DNA of 64,000 nucleotides from Fragilaria crotonensis (lineage: Eukaryota > Bacillariophyta > Fragilariophyceae > Fragilariales > Fragilariaceae), in contig JAKSYS010000077.1 in NCBI GenBank assembly GCA_022925895.1, forward strand, positions 1-64,000. The letters are read 5' to 3'. This document shows positions 12,969-23,485 of this stretch, piece by piece. The position numbers were made by a program, and so were the translations under genes. Every line of letters starts with the position of its first letter. Within the stretch, counting starts at the first letter, position 1. The notes beneath the pieces were generated by a model that had not been told where the DNA came from, ran no database searches, and saw only the letters and a list, made by a program, of their open reading frames with translations.

Positions 12969-13027
12969 GGTGGATGGCTGACAATTTCAGGCGCAGATTT
13001 ACTAAAAAACGGACGGACAGACAGAAC

Positions 13028-13852
13028 GCTTCTAAATAACTCTAAACTGGAAATTGTGTGGGAGAAGTTGTTGAATACATTTATTGACAATGTTGGAATT
13101 GTTGGGCCACTGACCCAGGATGCTATCCTCCTTCACGATCCCGAGATGCACGTGTCAGCAAGTGGATCTAATTTGGTATCGTTGCCTCCTCAAGTTCGGG
13201 ATTACCTGTGTGGTCTTGCCAGTTGGGTTGAAGTACTCATGAATGAGGCAGATCACTCCCTTCAGCAGGTTCTTTGTGACATTCTTGGGTCTGTGTATAC
13301 CGTTGCCTGTGATTGGATTGATAACATTTGTGTCGTCTTGCGCAATCGAGACAACAGTCCATTTGTGGACAAACTTTCATCGCCCCCGCCAGTGCTACCA
13401 GCAAACAAGGACTTGGTAAGAACACGTCCTCCCGATTAACTTCGAATGGTCTGTGAACATTTGTTCCGATTGGAACATCACAATTTGGCAGCCCAGTTGA
13501 CTATATTGTTGACAAGATTGCTGATGAACTCAAGGAGCTCATTATGCAGTATAGAACCAATGGATTATTGAAACAGGAGGCTATTGATTCATTTCCAGAG
13601 GGAACTAGGAATGACGAGGACACATCATCTTTGTTTGTTGATGCATGGAGTGTGCTGCAAAGTGATGGCTTTCAACATTTGCATGCCTTCTGTGGTGGAA
13701 TTGCAACTCTTTTTCCTGGGATGTGCACTCTAGAGTCCGACTTCTCGGGGTTACACTGGGAGAAGGATGACAAAATCAGAAAGTCAATTTCAGATTTTGG
13801 GCTTGAGGCAATTCTTCAGGCAAAACAATTCCTAGCAATTCAGCTGCTTTAA
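13028..13852 (+). pseudogene. hAT-like transposase remnant, right part
   Basis: This is the continuation of the transposase seen at 3.1-4.0 kb, on the far side of the LINE. Frame 13056-13439 starts WEKLLNTFIDNVG. Frame 13544-13852 ends with HLHAFCGGIATLFPGMCTLE followed by SDFSGLHWEKDD, which fits the C-terminal dimerisation block of hAT transposases (FP...ES-DFS). A frame break lies between the two. It is non-functional because of its own damage and because the gene is split. The downstream inverted repeat of the host element was not found. Confidence 0.6.
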
Positions 13853-13859
13853 TGAATGC

Positions 13860-14164
13860 TGCACAGTTAGTAGTTGTCTTTGATGTTTGATGTTCTTAAA
13901 ATGTGAGGTAAAGTAGGTGTCCCCCTCGCTCATTCTATCAAGTACTAGCCTACTGCAAGTGGTCGTACCGTCGCACATTTCTGGTACATATGCATACCCC
14001 TACATATCCCCCAACCCTGCGCCTAAATTTGGGTCTGACATAGTGCCTAAATCTATGATACCTGTACGACACGTGTAGTTTATGCATATAGGGTATAGGG
14101 TACAAGTATAGCGGTATAGGGTTTAGGCGGTGGTAGGCGCGCCGACCGGATCGCCTAAAAAATC
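13860..14164. other. Gene-free spacer with GGGTATAGGG-like words
   Basis: No coding potential. Around 14080-14130 short repeats of the type GGGTATAGGGTA occur, and the region otherwise looks like ordinary intergenic sequence between the hAT remnant and the fold-back element. Confidence 0.5.
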
Positions 14165-15221
14165 CGGATCCGATTAACTGTCACCTATTTTTCGTCATCG
14201 TACGACACGCTACTTAGGACCGTCGTAGAAAATTTAGCTCCAAGTGGAAGCCAATTAAGAGGGGAATTTCAGAATTAACCTTGACAACACTCTTTCAACT
14301 CATACCTGCCGCCGGCCCTCCCTGTCATGTTCTAAATTTGAACACAAATGCATTATATGCACATGAATGCCTATATATTGAACCCGGTTTGGGTAATAAA
14401 TGTACATGTATGTACCACAAGCTCGGTCCGGTACCTTACCAGGCACTATCGTAGCATACGGTCCAAATCGACTCCTCAAATAGCTTGAAGACAAATCTAC
14501 GATCCTGTCATACTGCACGTCTACATAAGTATGTCGTCGACTGTAGTCCAGTAGCACAGTTGCTTTCTACAGTGTATGGTGTACAAGTACTCCAGTATTC
14601 CGAAAACAGTACTGGAGTACTTATACTTGGTTCAAGTACTGTATTAATGCTACTACAGTACTGGAGTACTACATAGTCCTACGAATCGAACGCTACTACA
14701 GTACGACTATACCCGTACTCGCACTCCGGTTGAGACTTTGAGACCCTTCCAGAACATGCATTGAAAATCAATCAAAACAGCTTCACTCCCATTGTCACTA
14801 CAACTGACTGACTACAATTGCTACATGTAAAAGAGGGACACAGAATGGAAAGTAAAAAAAGGTCATCTACAAGAGAAATGGACCCTCAACTGTCTGCAGT
14901 TGAGGGTCCATTGTCAAAATTAAAATTTTGTGTTTTTCTGTGCACACTCCGGATGCGATACCAAAGTAAAAGTACCTCAGCACCCGTTTGTACGTGTTTC
15001 TACGTACCTGTGTGGGAGTGTATGGGAACTCCCGTGCCAATCAAATTCAAATTTCAGCGCGGCTCCAAAAACACAATTCCAAACGGCAAAGTGGCCGGCA
15101 GGCTACGTTCCGAGCGTGCCAGATTAATTCTTGGACGAGGAAATCAAAAATGGGTGAGTTAATTTTGCAGGATTCCTATGATGTCACGATGACGAAAAAT
15201 TGTGACAGTTAATCGGATCCG
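14165..15221. mobile_element. Fold-back / MITE-like element with 36-37 bp inverted ends
   Basis: Left end 14165-14201 and right end 15186-15221 are inverted copies (starting CGGATCCGATTAACTGTCAC) differing by one substitution and one indel. The 1,057-bp interior has no protein with recognisable motifs. It contains two strong hairpins: 14585-14622 (13-bp stem, 12-nt loop) and 14879-14910 (14-bp stem, 4-nt loop). A target duplication is not clear (at most a TC). I read it as a non-autonomous DNA element; the superfamily is unknown. Confidence 0.65.
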
Positions 15222-15369
15222 TCTATGATGCATTTATGTAAGGGCGCATACGCTAAATTTTGGCAAGTACTTGTACCGGTAACTGGTAGTACAATCAGCC
15301 GAGGAGGCGAGTTTCATACACCGGCCTTCCAAACTCCAAACTATCACAGGGTTGGCAACCGGAGGAACC

Positions 15370-15912
15370 ATGCAGATTCCAACGATGACCAGCTTTTGTT
15401 TGATTACCACCACTCTGCTTGCAATGTCATTTGTCTCAACTGAATCCTTCGTTTTCCCTGTAAGTCGAACGATTGCATGCCCTGATAAAAGGCATGCAGT
15501 CGATTGGACCAGGAAGGACAAGCGTCCAGTGCACATGTCGTTGAAGGATGATTTGCCAGCGAGATCCGAAGACGGAAGCAAGCTTCCAATGTTGTTGGAT
15601 CCAGGTACAAAGGGAAGGGCTCTTTTCCTGAGTTTTCTGCTGTTTATGGTTCCTATAATCGTCTATCAAATCGTGACGGGGGCTTTCGGTGTGGACGGCA
15701 TCGAGGCTGGAAAATGGATCGGAGTTGGTTTCACTTTCTTTACAACGGTGCTTTGGGTCAGCACTTACATATTCCGTGTTGCGACAAAGGATATGACATA
15801 CGCCAAGCAGCTTAAGGATTACGAAAACGCTGTGATCGCAAAGCGTCTTGAGGAGCTCGATGACGACGAAATTCAAGCGTTGGTAGAGGACATCGAACGA
15901 GACGAGTTTTAA
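15370..15912 (+). CDS. DUF3007 family plastid membrane protein
   Basis: 180 residues from the first ATG at 15370 (an upstream in-frame TTG at 15352 is ignored). The N-terminus is a signal peptide (MTSFCLITTTLLAMSFVSTE) followed by SFVFP, a phenylalanine-type cleavage site as in diatom plastid presequences. The mature part has two membrane segments (about residues 75-95, FLSFLLFMVPIIVYQIV; and 105-130, WIGVGFTFFTTVLWVSTYIF). It ends with the diagnostic DUF3007 tail: DMTYAKQLKDYENAV, AKRLEELDDDEIQALVED. DUF3007 proteins are small two-helix proteins of cyanobacteria and plastids whose biochemical role I do not know; location in the plastid inner membrane or thylakoid is inferred. It is a single exon. 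Confidence 0.85.
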   Translation: MQIPTMTSFCLITTTLLAMSFVSTESFVFPVSRTIACPDKRHAVDWTRKDKRPVHMSLKDDLPARSEDGSKLPMLLDPGTKGRALFLSFLLFMVPIIVYQIVTGAFGVDGIEAGKWIGVGFTFFTTVLWVSTYIFRVATKDMTYAKQLKDYENAVIAKRLEELDDDEIQALVEDIERDEF

Positions 15913-16530
15913 GGGCTCTTCTCATCCATGCTACATGCGCGGTAAAGGTCTTTGATATTTTGATCTTAACATAGCGCGTAATGCGGCGGCTACCCTGACA
16001 GTTGGAAAGCGCATTGCGCGGTAAGGACCTGGCCTTAAGATCTTACATCATTGCGCTTAGTGCGGCGGCTACCCTGGCAATTGAGGCTCGACATTCGATG
16101 ACGAGTCAGTAGACTGAACAGCGTAAATAGTTTTCGGGCGAAAAATTGGGTGTCAGCATCATCTTCGCATCATTGATGCCATTATCATTTTAGTCAAGAT
16201 TGTTGTTTCGATTGAAGGTGATGATCGCGGATACAGTCCTAGAAGCGGATCTGCATTTAACATCTGCTTTACCAGTTGATCTCTTCAGCATGTTTAGTAA
16301 TCGGTCTCCTGCCTCGGCATTAAAGCGGATGTGTTTGGCAACCCTGCATCGGAAGGTGAATTTCATTTTGAAGCAACCCTGAATCGGAATTACCAATTGA
16401 TCTCCTCAACACGTTTGTAAGAGTCGATCTCCTTTCTCGGCATGTTATCGGATGCGTTTGGCAACCCAGAATCGGAAGGTGGATTTCATTTGAAAACCTG
16501 ATCTGGACCCTCGACATCCTGCTTTGCCCT
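15913..16530. repeat. Two diverged local duplications
   Basis: Just after the DUF3007 gene a segment of about 75 bp (15937 and again 16016, core GCGGCGGCTACCCTG) is present twice. A second segment of about 115 bp is also present twice (16270-16380 and 16392-16500, shared words GTTTGGCAACCC and ATCGGAAGGTG). Both pairs are imperfect. No coding function is seen. Confidence 0.65.
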
Positions 16531-16559
16531 ACGAGTGATCAGAGTAAGTTAAGCTCACG

Positions 16560-17570
16560 GCCGCTACTAGGCTTCCGTGGCGATGAGTGGGGTGGGCTAC
16601 ACACGTGCCTAGGGAGGGCGGCTTTCGATGACAAGGGCATTATACAAAAGCGCGACTACTATAGCTCATGGCCGCTTTGTGTCCGTGGCGATGAGTGGGG
16701 GTGGCTACACGAGCCTTTGGAAGGCGACTTTCGATGGCTATACAAAAGCGCGATTACTGTTCCGGGCCTGCGCATCACATGGATCACAACGGTACCGTGC
16801 CTACGTTTCGCTCAGCTATACAAAAGCGCGACTACTGTTCGGGGCCTGCGCATCACATGGATCACAAGGGTACCGTGCCTACGTTTCGGCCAACACTTTC
16901 CCCATGCATTGGTTCACGACGCTTCCGCATTCTTCCCATGATAGCAGCTTCGGCCAACACTTGCCCCATGAATCGGTTCACGACGCTTCCGCATTCCTCC
17001 CATGATAGCAGTCTTCTGGACCTCAGACGCTCTGCGGTAGTACTCAAGGCGTAGGTACGAACTCATGTACTGTTCGGCGCCTGCGCATCATATGGATCAC
17101 AAGGGTACTGACGCGTGCCTACGTTTCGGCCAACACTTGCCCCATGAATTGGTTCACGACGCTTCCGCATTTTTCCCCATGATAGCAGTCTTCTGGACCT
17201 CAGACGTTCTGCTGTAGTACTCAAGGCGTAGGTACGAACTCATGTACTGTTCGGCGCCTGCGCATCATATGGATCACAAGGGTACTGACGCGTGCCTACG
17301 TTTCGGCCAACACTTGCCCCATGAATTGGTTCACGACGCTTCCGCATTTTTCCCCATGATAGCAGTCTTCTGGACCTCAGACGTTCTGCTGTAGTACTCA
17401 AGGCGTAGGTACGAACTCATGTACTGTTCGGCGCCTGCGCATCATATGGATCACAAGGGTACTGACGCGTGCCTTCAGCCCAACCTTGCCCCTTGAATTG
17501 GTTCACGACGCGTCCGCATTCTTCGCATGATAGAAGTCTTCTGGACCTCCGACGTTCTGGAAGTATACTT
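16560..17570. repeat. Tandem array, mature period 177 bp
   Basis: A unit that includes CTGTTCGGCGCCTGCGCATC repeats with a 177-bp period (unit marks near 17066, 17243 and 17420; the last copy is degenerate to about 17570). The upstream part 16560-17065 contains shorter, rearranged pieces of the same sequence, for example two copies of a 75-bp piece starting CTATACAAAAGCGCGA (16738 and 16815). Because 177 is a multiple of three, short repeated frames appear, but they lack any motif and I treat the array as non-coding. Confidence 0.8.
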
Positions 17571-17599
17571 TAGTGTTAAGGCGTAGCGTACGAACTCTT

Positions 17600-20390
17600 G
17601 ATTCGAGACGTACAAGGACTGTGTTTCGATGTACTTAGTATAATCATTCTCCATAATTTTATGATAAAAGCAGTTCCGAGTTCTGTCCTAAAGACATCCC
17701 AGCCAGCGACATTCACCCATTATGAGTTTCGAAGTACTTTCGGTATGATTTATACAAAAACACTTAAAGCAGTTCGATGTACTCTCCTTAACAGTCGAGG
17801 CAGTGACATATACCGTGTATAGGGCGGAACTCCATGTTGGGGTTCCGATTCAAATGCAATGCATTCTTAACTCTCAGTCCCATACTCTTCGAAGCTCGAG
17901 TGCAGCACGAAGTACTTGGTTCAGTGAAGTACCACCACTAGCAACTCCATAAAGCTCATGACAGTCCAGTACTTTTCCAAGTATGGAAGCATCATCGTGT
18001 TTATTCGTGTTCTGAGGCACCAGATTAATCCCGTTACTTGGTGTTCAAAGGAACCAGGTCCTGAATCAGGTTGAACATGCTTCTAAATTCAACAACAAAA
18101 TGTTTGTAATCTTTGGTGTTACTCCTACGTACATGGATATAAAATCGGTGAGTGCGTCGCTTACTTCTACATTGAATACTCATGAAGTACTGCGTTCTCA
18201 AAGCATTCAAGAATGAAACCGCAGAATCAGCAAACTACTTGCGCTAAACCATCCATGAGCAAATTTCGATTAAGCTTGTGCGACAATCTCGCTGCAAGCA
18301 ATTTAAATGTGTTGCGGCAGCTCTGGTTGAAAGGACTAATGTCTTCATTCTCCACAGATACATGAACAAAAAATTTCATCATCGACTGCTGTCGCAAATG
18401 GAAAAGTTAGATTGTGACCCACTTTGCAAGATATGCAAAGAATTTCGAATGAACACAGGGCCTGTTACTAAATAAAAACGAATCCCGATTCAAGCCGTTG
18501 GGCCCAACCCATGCAGATAAAATTGTTGCGCGTGAATTTTTTAAGGATCGAATTGAGGACAGTGTCTGGTAGGACAAACGAGAATGACATGTTACAAAAT
18601 GTGAGAATGATCACTCGTTGTTTTTATTCATGTCAACACCAATTCTTCTTAGTTATCTGACGCAGTCTCAAACTCCCAATTTCATCGCAAAGCAATATAA
18701 TGTACAGAGAATAAATTCATCGGATGAAATCAATCTTATTCGTATCTCAGGTAAATTTGTTAATTCCACGCACTGCTATAACAAGATTGTTCGGCGATCC
18801 CCCAGATTTTTAATATGAACGCTTTCTGTTGCCATCAACAGAATCACATCTACCGCTATATATTTCGGTCGTTACTTACAATCTGAGGCATCAGGAAATT
18901 TTTCTCTTAGTTTCGGCTCAAATTCCAGTTGTTTGATTTCATGGAGATCCGAAGGTTCTCTTTGTTGAGTAGTCAGTTTCATCCGTCTTCCTTGGTGAAG
19001 GGAAGTATCCTTTTCTCGATTTTGCCCAGTCAAGGACACCCGTTCCTCGCGACGCAAGAAAAAGGCAAGATACATTCCATAATCGCCGCGTGCACCTGTT
19101 GCTTCCGTCGAAAAGTTCTATAGTATCAGAAACGGATTGGGAAGACAAGAAATATTTACTTAGATTAATTGAGTGCGAACACTACCATTGATGGTGTTTA
19201 GCTGTTGTTTCATGTACCATCTCAATTTCAAACCATGTTGAAGCGGAGAGCCTGTTATTTGTTTCTACACAAGGCATTCGATGGGACAAAGGTCATCTCA
19301 ATGCGAAGGAGAATCTCGCTGCACGATGAATATGAATGGATTTACGACTCATATCTCGCATTGCACGTCAACACTTTCCTTCATCATGTTGTATATTGGA
19401 CTTTGAAATGCAAGATAAGATCCCCTTGGATGAATTTCATAGATCTGATCCTTTTAAACGTGCCCCCAGGATGGACATAAGAAACCAGAAACTACAAGTT
19501 GTAGACTTGAGCTCAAAGCTGATTTAGAGTTGCTTGTTCCTTCGTCTTATTCCCAGTTTCAGGGTACATGGTCGTTCTGAACGATTATTTTTCGAACTCT
19601 TCATTTTCTGCTTCGAAGTTCGTTCGTCACGATTCTGATTGTGCTTTGGGAACGTGATTGGAATGCGTTTTATGCCAGACCACAAGCTTGTGAGATCAAG
19701 AGCTTGACCTGTGTTGCTCCACTTTATAGCGATCCCGAAGGGGCCTTGGCATTGGCACGCCATAAAATAGTCCTCAATTCTCAAGCAATCATGAAATCAG
19801 GTACTCCGATTACCTGCGATAGTACATGGTACTTGCGAGAAGTCGAAAGTACGTGACTTAGCGAACAAATTGTTCTCAAATACAGCAAGTTGTAAAAGAT
19901 CAATCTTAGTAGACCTGGTAAAGAGTACGATTTCTGTTTCATCAGTAAATGTCTTGGAACGATCGGCCTAAAATTCGAACCTGGATTGCGTACTCGAATC
20001 CAAATAGGTTGGTTGGTACGCCAACGAATCGTTCTAAGGTATTAGGTCCGAGTAGGTCCAGCTAAATCCTGCACGCGCATATACACCATCTAAAATCATG
20101 TTGTATAAGTGTTAAGTCGTCATCAAGCATAATTAATCGTGATTCGTGACACCTGCTGGAGGTACCGGAATCTAGGTTGTGATGGTTTGATTCTGAGAAC
20201 AGTAGGTACATCCTACAATCCCACCGGGAGGGAGACTCGAGTCTAGCCGTCAATGGCAACACATCGAACAACTGCGGAGTACTGAGCACCACATTATTAC
20301 CGAAAAGTTTCCGAAACGTAGGTCTGTCGGTACTTGCAATTGTGTCGAATCGTCTTGGGCTTCAGATAGGGCCATAGGATATTTAATGCA
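17600..20390. other. Gene-free AT-rich stretch
   Basis: About 2.8 kb in which I see no gene. Open frames are all under 100 codons, lie on both strands and show no motifs. It may hold decayed transposon sequence or untranslated or regulatory DNA of the membrane-protein gene at 20.8-21.5 kb. Confidence 0.5.
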
Positions 20391-20393
20391 TCA

Positions 20394-20650
20394 TCCTTAG
20401 GGTCAAGGTCTCGCGTTAGACCTGTCCGAAGAAACGATTTTGGTAGCAAGATCATGTATTAAGGATGTACTCCGAGTACAGTTTGATTGTATGATGATAG
20501 ATGCCACCAGTGGGCGAATCCCTAGGGTCGAGGTCTCACGTTAGACCTGGGCCAAAGAAACGATTTTGGTGTAACATGAACACACGTATTAAAAATGCTC
20601 TCCGTAAAGTTTGATTGCATGATGATGGATGCCACCATTGGGCGAAAACA
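20394..20650. repeat. 126-bp tandem duplication
   Basis: Two copies, starting near 20394 and 20520, share GGTC(A/G)AGGTCTC(G/A)CGTTAGACCTG, then AAACGATTTTGGT and GATGCCACCA. A partial third copy (GATGCCACTGAGGCGAAA) is near 20700. They lie just beyond the 3' end of the minus-strand gene at 20783. Confidence 0.7.
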
Positions 20651-20782
20651 GCAATCATCGTGTAGGACGCTGGATAGTGTCTAGGGGGGTACTTTCTGAA
20701 CGCATGATGATGTGGATGCCACTGAGGCGAAATTGCAGTTATTATTTATGCAGTACTTCGAGGACGATGCTGCATATCGTGA

Positions 20783-21547
20783 TTATGCATAAATGGCCTG
20801 GCCACCAGTGAAGGCGCGAGCGCTGCGCTGTGATAGAGGCGCGGACAAGAGCTTGGGTTGCATATTCTCTGCCTCGGTAACCGAATGAATGATTTCTTCA
20901 TCCGTCAATTTCCCCCAATTCGGGGCGGGATAATGAGACAGGATAGCAATCGCTGCAGTGGCGTACAGGACAACGCCTACTATGTCCATTTCACTTCCGT
21001 ACGCGAGCGTACAGTGCGATCCATTCCCGGTGCATACAGGACTGGTGAAAGCAACGAACGTGCAAGCACGAAAGATAGTGGCCAATACGGCTTCCACCGC
21101 ACAGAACCTCCAAGTTCGTATGGAAAAAGTCATGCAAGTCGTAAACCAAAGGAACAACGCTAGTGAACCACCGAAGATTGCGGAAACCATGGCGAAGTAC
21201 TTGGCCAGAGTCCAAATTATGTCAGTGGTTCCCGCTGGGTACTCCTCACAAATGCCAGTGAAAACCAGAGCCCACCCACTGTCTTCTGCGGAGAATACCG
21301 GGGCCCTGTAGTACGTGAGCCCAGCAATAATAAACGGGATAACATCCGATTCCGTGATTTGTTCAACACTGCCGCCCTCTAGTTTGACGTAGTCGCACCC
21401 GTCCTGCACGACAGCAGTCCAAAAAGCCAGAGTGGATAGCACTGCAGGAATAAGCGAGTAGAACCCATGAGGGAGGCAGCGAAAATCGAACAGTACAAGG
21501 CAGTCTTCACGCGAGCTCATTTGCCATCCAATACGCGATCGTGCCAT
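20783..21547 (-). CDS. Four-helix membrane protein of unknown function
   Basis: 254 residues from an ATG at 21547. Hydrophobic segments lie near residues 28-48 (LIPAVLSTLAFWTAVV), 112-140 (AKYFAMVSAIFGGSLALFLWF), 148-170 (AVEAVLATIFRACTFVAF) and 186-204 (MDIVGVVLYATAAIAILSH). Between helices 1 and 2 is an exposed loop with cysteines (GCDYVKLEGG; GICEEYPAGT), and a second short loop has PVCTGNGSHC. The pattern of cysteines in loops suggests an extracellular or lumenal face. The tail is soluble. I do not recognise the family. Related-looking small membrane proteins are common in diatoms, but that is a general impression and not a search result. Confidence 0.7.
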   Translation of the reverse strand: MARSRIGWQMSSREDCLVLFDFRCLPHGFYSLIPAVLSTLAFWTAVVQDGCDYVKLEGGSVEQITESDVIPFIIAGLTYYRAPVFSAEDSGWALVFTGICEEYPAGTTDIIWTLAKYFAMVSAIFGGSLALFLWFTTCMTFSIRTWRFCAVEAVLATIFRACTFVAFTSPVCTGNGSHCTLAYGSEMDIVGVVLYATAAIAILSHYPAPNWGKLTDEEIIHSVTEAENMQPKLLSAPLSQRSARAFTGGQAIYA

Positions 21548-21765
21548 CGTACACTCTCACGACGGTGCAAGCAAAAGCAACTGGCAGTTGACAAGATACT
21601 CTGTGTGTGTACACTACAGGGCGATCAGCTTGTAGGGGAGAATCCTTGATGCCACTCAACATCAATGCAATTTGTGAGGGGGCAGAAGTCTTCAGATGGG
21701 TGTCTGGTCTTGTGTCGTCGAGTATTTGTGTCTCTCCGGGCTCCAGGCACTGAAGTGTTGGGGGT
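21548..21765. other. Short spacer
   Basis: Region between the 5' end of the membrane-protein gene and the DNA transposon. It should hold the gene's promoter; nothing specific is seen. Confidence 0.4.
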
Positions 21766-21810
21766 CATATGCCATATGCAGGACCCGGGACACGCACAGC
21801 AAAGTACTAG

Positions 21811-21864
21811 TGGTAGAATTCAGATGCTAGCTACCGAAATTTTCAGGAAAGGGCTACCACCACC
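21811..21864 (+). repeat. Subterminal direct repeat, left copy
   Basis: An imperfect 54-bp sequence with core GATGCTAGCTACCGAA and a closing CTACCACCA word. It is repeated in the same orientation at the other end of the transposon (26379-26432). Possible transposase-binding site. Confidence 0.75.
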
Positions 21865-21976
21865 ACTGGTAAACCGTGATTCAGTGACGAGCATTCTACT
21901 AGGTAGTAGTATACGGTTGACTTCAGCTACGGGCAGGTGGGCTGAAGAAGCACGCGCAATTTTTTTGATTTTATCA

Positions 21977-23485
21977 CTAAGCCCCGACATTGTTCATTTT
22001 GATGTTTCCATCAGCGAGGGATCCAATAATTGTGCCAGCAGCAATTGCATGACCAGAGGTCAGAAGCTCAATACAATCTGCTGCAGGGCTGAACTTACGC
22101 TCCTGACGGCTGGTGAATGATAGCACATCCTCAACAAGCCTGCGAGCGTGCACCTTGTACAGGTTTGCTGTCTTGTGCAGGTGGACCAATGGAACCGAAT
22201 CAACTTCCAGCCATTTATTATAGGTCTTGGAATATACTGTCAGCACACGGTAAATGTTATCCTTGATCTGAAATAGCACGTTTCGCCTCAGGCTATCCAA
22301 TTGAGGCACATCTCTCATTGTGCCACCGCGAGCTGTTCCAAACCAGCGCATGTTAAGCTGCTGATAATGCATCTCTGTTCCCACATGACCGCGTTCGCGA
22401 GACCCAAGCGTGCTCACCTTGCATGCCTCCATGCCAATAACTGCTAGGTGCCATTTGAGCGATCCCATGTCTCCTCTGTGAACAACTGGGATGCTATGCA
22501 AGTCCAGAAACGCATTCAGGAACATTTCCATTGCAGGTGGCGAAGAGTCGTCTTCATTTATGAGTGGTGTGGCATCTGTGGCCTCAGCCCTTGCGGCTTC
22601 TGTCTCGGCCTCTTCATTAATCTCCAATGCCGGGAAATTGTCAAACAAGTCAGCCAGCAAACAATCTTCTACCAATGTTCTTGTGGAACAGGAAGTGCTG
22701 GCCTCTACCAGATCATCCTCATCGTTATCTACAAACTCATTCCTGTTCTTCATGGCAAGGTTGTACACCTTCGTGAACTCTTTCAGTGTAAGGAATGGAC
22801 AATCCATGAAGGCACACAATGCATCTTCCTCGAATCCAAGTTGTCTCATTGTGCATTTCATGCCGCGGGAGACAGCAGCAAGGATGGGCAATATGTCAGG
22901 TGCAATTTGTGACGCTGCTGATCGGGATGGATCAATCTTTAGACCCCCAGTTTGCTCTGATGCAGGCCAAGCCAGATCCAATTGTGGCGGAGTGGTGGTT
23001 TCAGTCCGTTGCCTTTTGTTGTGCACTGTCTGCTGTTGCCGCAAGAGCATTCGTGCATTCCGCTGTGTGTAGGCAATAGTACCTGCAGCATATCCTCCCG
23101 ATCGGTCTGATGCCTGAGATGTGATGCCATGCTGGACAAGTGCTGACACACGACGCTGCACCTTCTCGTCAAGGATTGGAACATCAGCGATTGTGAACAT
23201 CTTGAAGAAGCTCCGCATCCCAGCAAACATATGCTCGGCTGGTTCTTCAAAAATGGCAGACATGTTGATGACATCCACTCGGTAGGCTGCAAAGACAGCA
23301 CCAACTGCACATGCCATCAAATTCCGCTTGGTGATCAGGTTCAGATTCTTGATGCTTGTCAGGAACAACATGGATGCCCAAATTCCTATGATGCGTTGCT
23401 TGCGGTCAACCTCTCGCCATGGACTGAGAACAAGAGCACACGCATGAATGTCAGCGTCAGCACAAGCATGGCCTTGCTGCCACAT
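21977..23485 (-). CDS. Putative transposase, C-terminal part (second frame)
   Basis: An open frame of 502 codons overlapping the upstream part by about 100 bp. It begins in a conserved-looking helical stretch (WASMLFLTSIKNLNLITK) and soon has AIFEEPAEHMFAGMRSFF. That piece sits where P/THAP9-type transposases keep their last catalytic Glu ('LE-FF--IR'). A basic stretch (RQQQTVHNKRQR) may be a nuclear signal. Two further regions follow: an acidic linker (about residues 245-300) and a C-terminal domain with WHLAVIGMEACKVS and QLNMRWFGTARGG, which I do not recognise. It lacks an independent start signal, so it is most likely the same protein as the 25461-23386 frame. Confidence 0.6.
   Translation of the reverse strand: MWQQGHACADADIHACALVLSPWREVDRKQRIIGIWASMLFLTSIKNLNLITKRNLMACAVGAVFAAYRVDVINMSAIFEEPAEHMFAGMRSFFKMFTIADVPILDEKVQRRVSALVQHGITSQASDRSGGYAAGTIAYTQRNARMLLRQQQTVHNKRQRTETTTPPQLDLAWPASEQTGGLKIDPSRSAASQIAPDILPILAAVSRGMKCTMRQLGFEEDALCAFMDCPFLTLKEFTKVYNLAMKNRNEFVDNDEDDLVEASTSCSTRTLVEDCLLADLFDNFPALEINEEAETEAARAEATDATPLINEDDSSPPAMEMFLNAFLDLHSIPVVHRGDMGSLKWHLAVIGMEACKVSTLGSRERGHVGTEMHYQQLNMRWFGTARGGTMRDVPQLDSLRRNVLFQIKDNIYRVLTVYSKTYNKWLEVDSVPLVHLHKTANLYKVHARRLVEDVLSFTSRQERKFSPAADCIELLTSGHAIAAGTIIGSLADGNIKMNNVGA

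Larger units (their letters stand above)
3991..13019 (-). mobile_element. 9-kb non-LTR retrotransposon (LINE) inserted in hAT remnant
   Basis: This is a full-length LINE on the minus strand: short 5' leader (13019-12969), ORF1 (12968-10362), ORF2 (10368-4127) and a 3' tail of about 135 bases without an obvious poly(A). The octamer GACAGAAC stands at both borders (3983-3990 and 13020-13027), the expected target duplication of target-primed reverse transcription. Outside the borders the hAT-like remnant continues on both sides, so the LINE landed inside an older element. ORF1 is open throughout. ORF2 carries two frame changes in its endonuclease part, so this copy is probably no longer active, yet it is otherwise well preserved and likely fairly young. 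ORF2 includes an RNase H domain, which points to an I-like or similar RNase H-bearing LINE group; I cannot name the clade. Confidence 0.85.

Noticed and set aside
14818-15162. 114-codon frame on the plus strand
   Set aside because: It lies inside the fold-back element and spans a perfect hairpin; no motif or typical composition.
19960-20050. tRNA-like B-box (GGTTCGAATTTT on the minus strand)
   Set aside because: No matching A-box or cloverleaf could be drawn around it.
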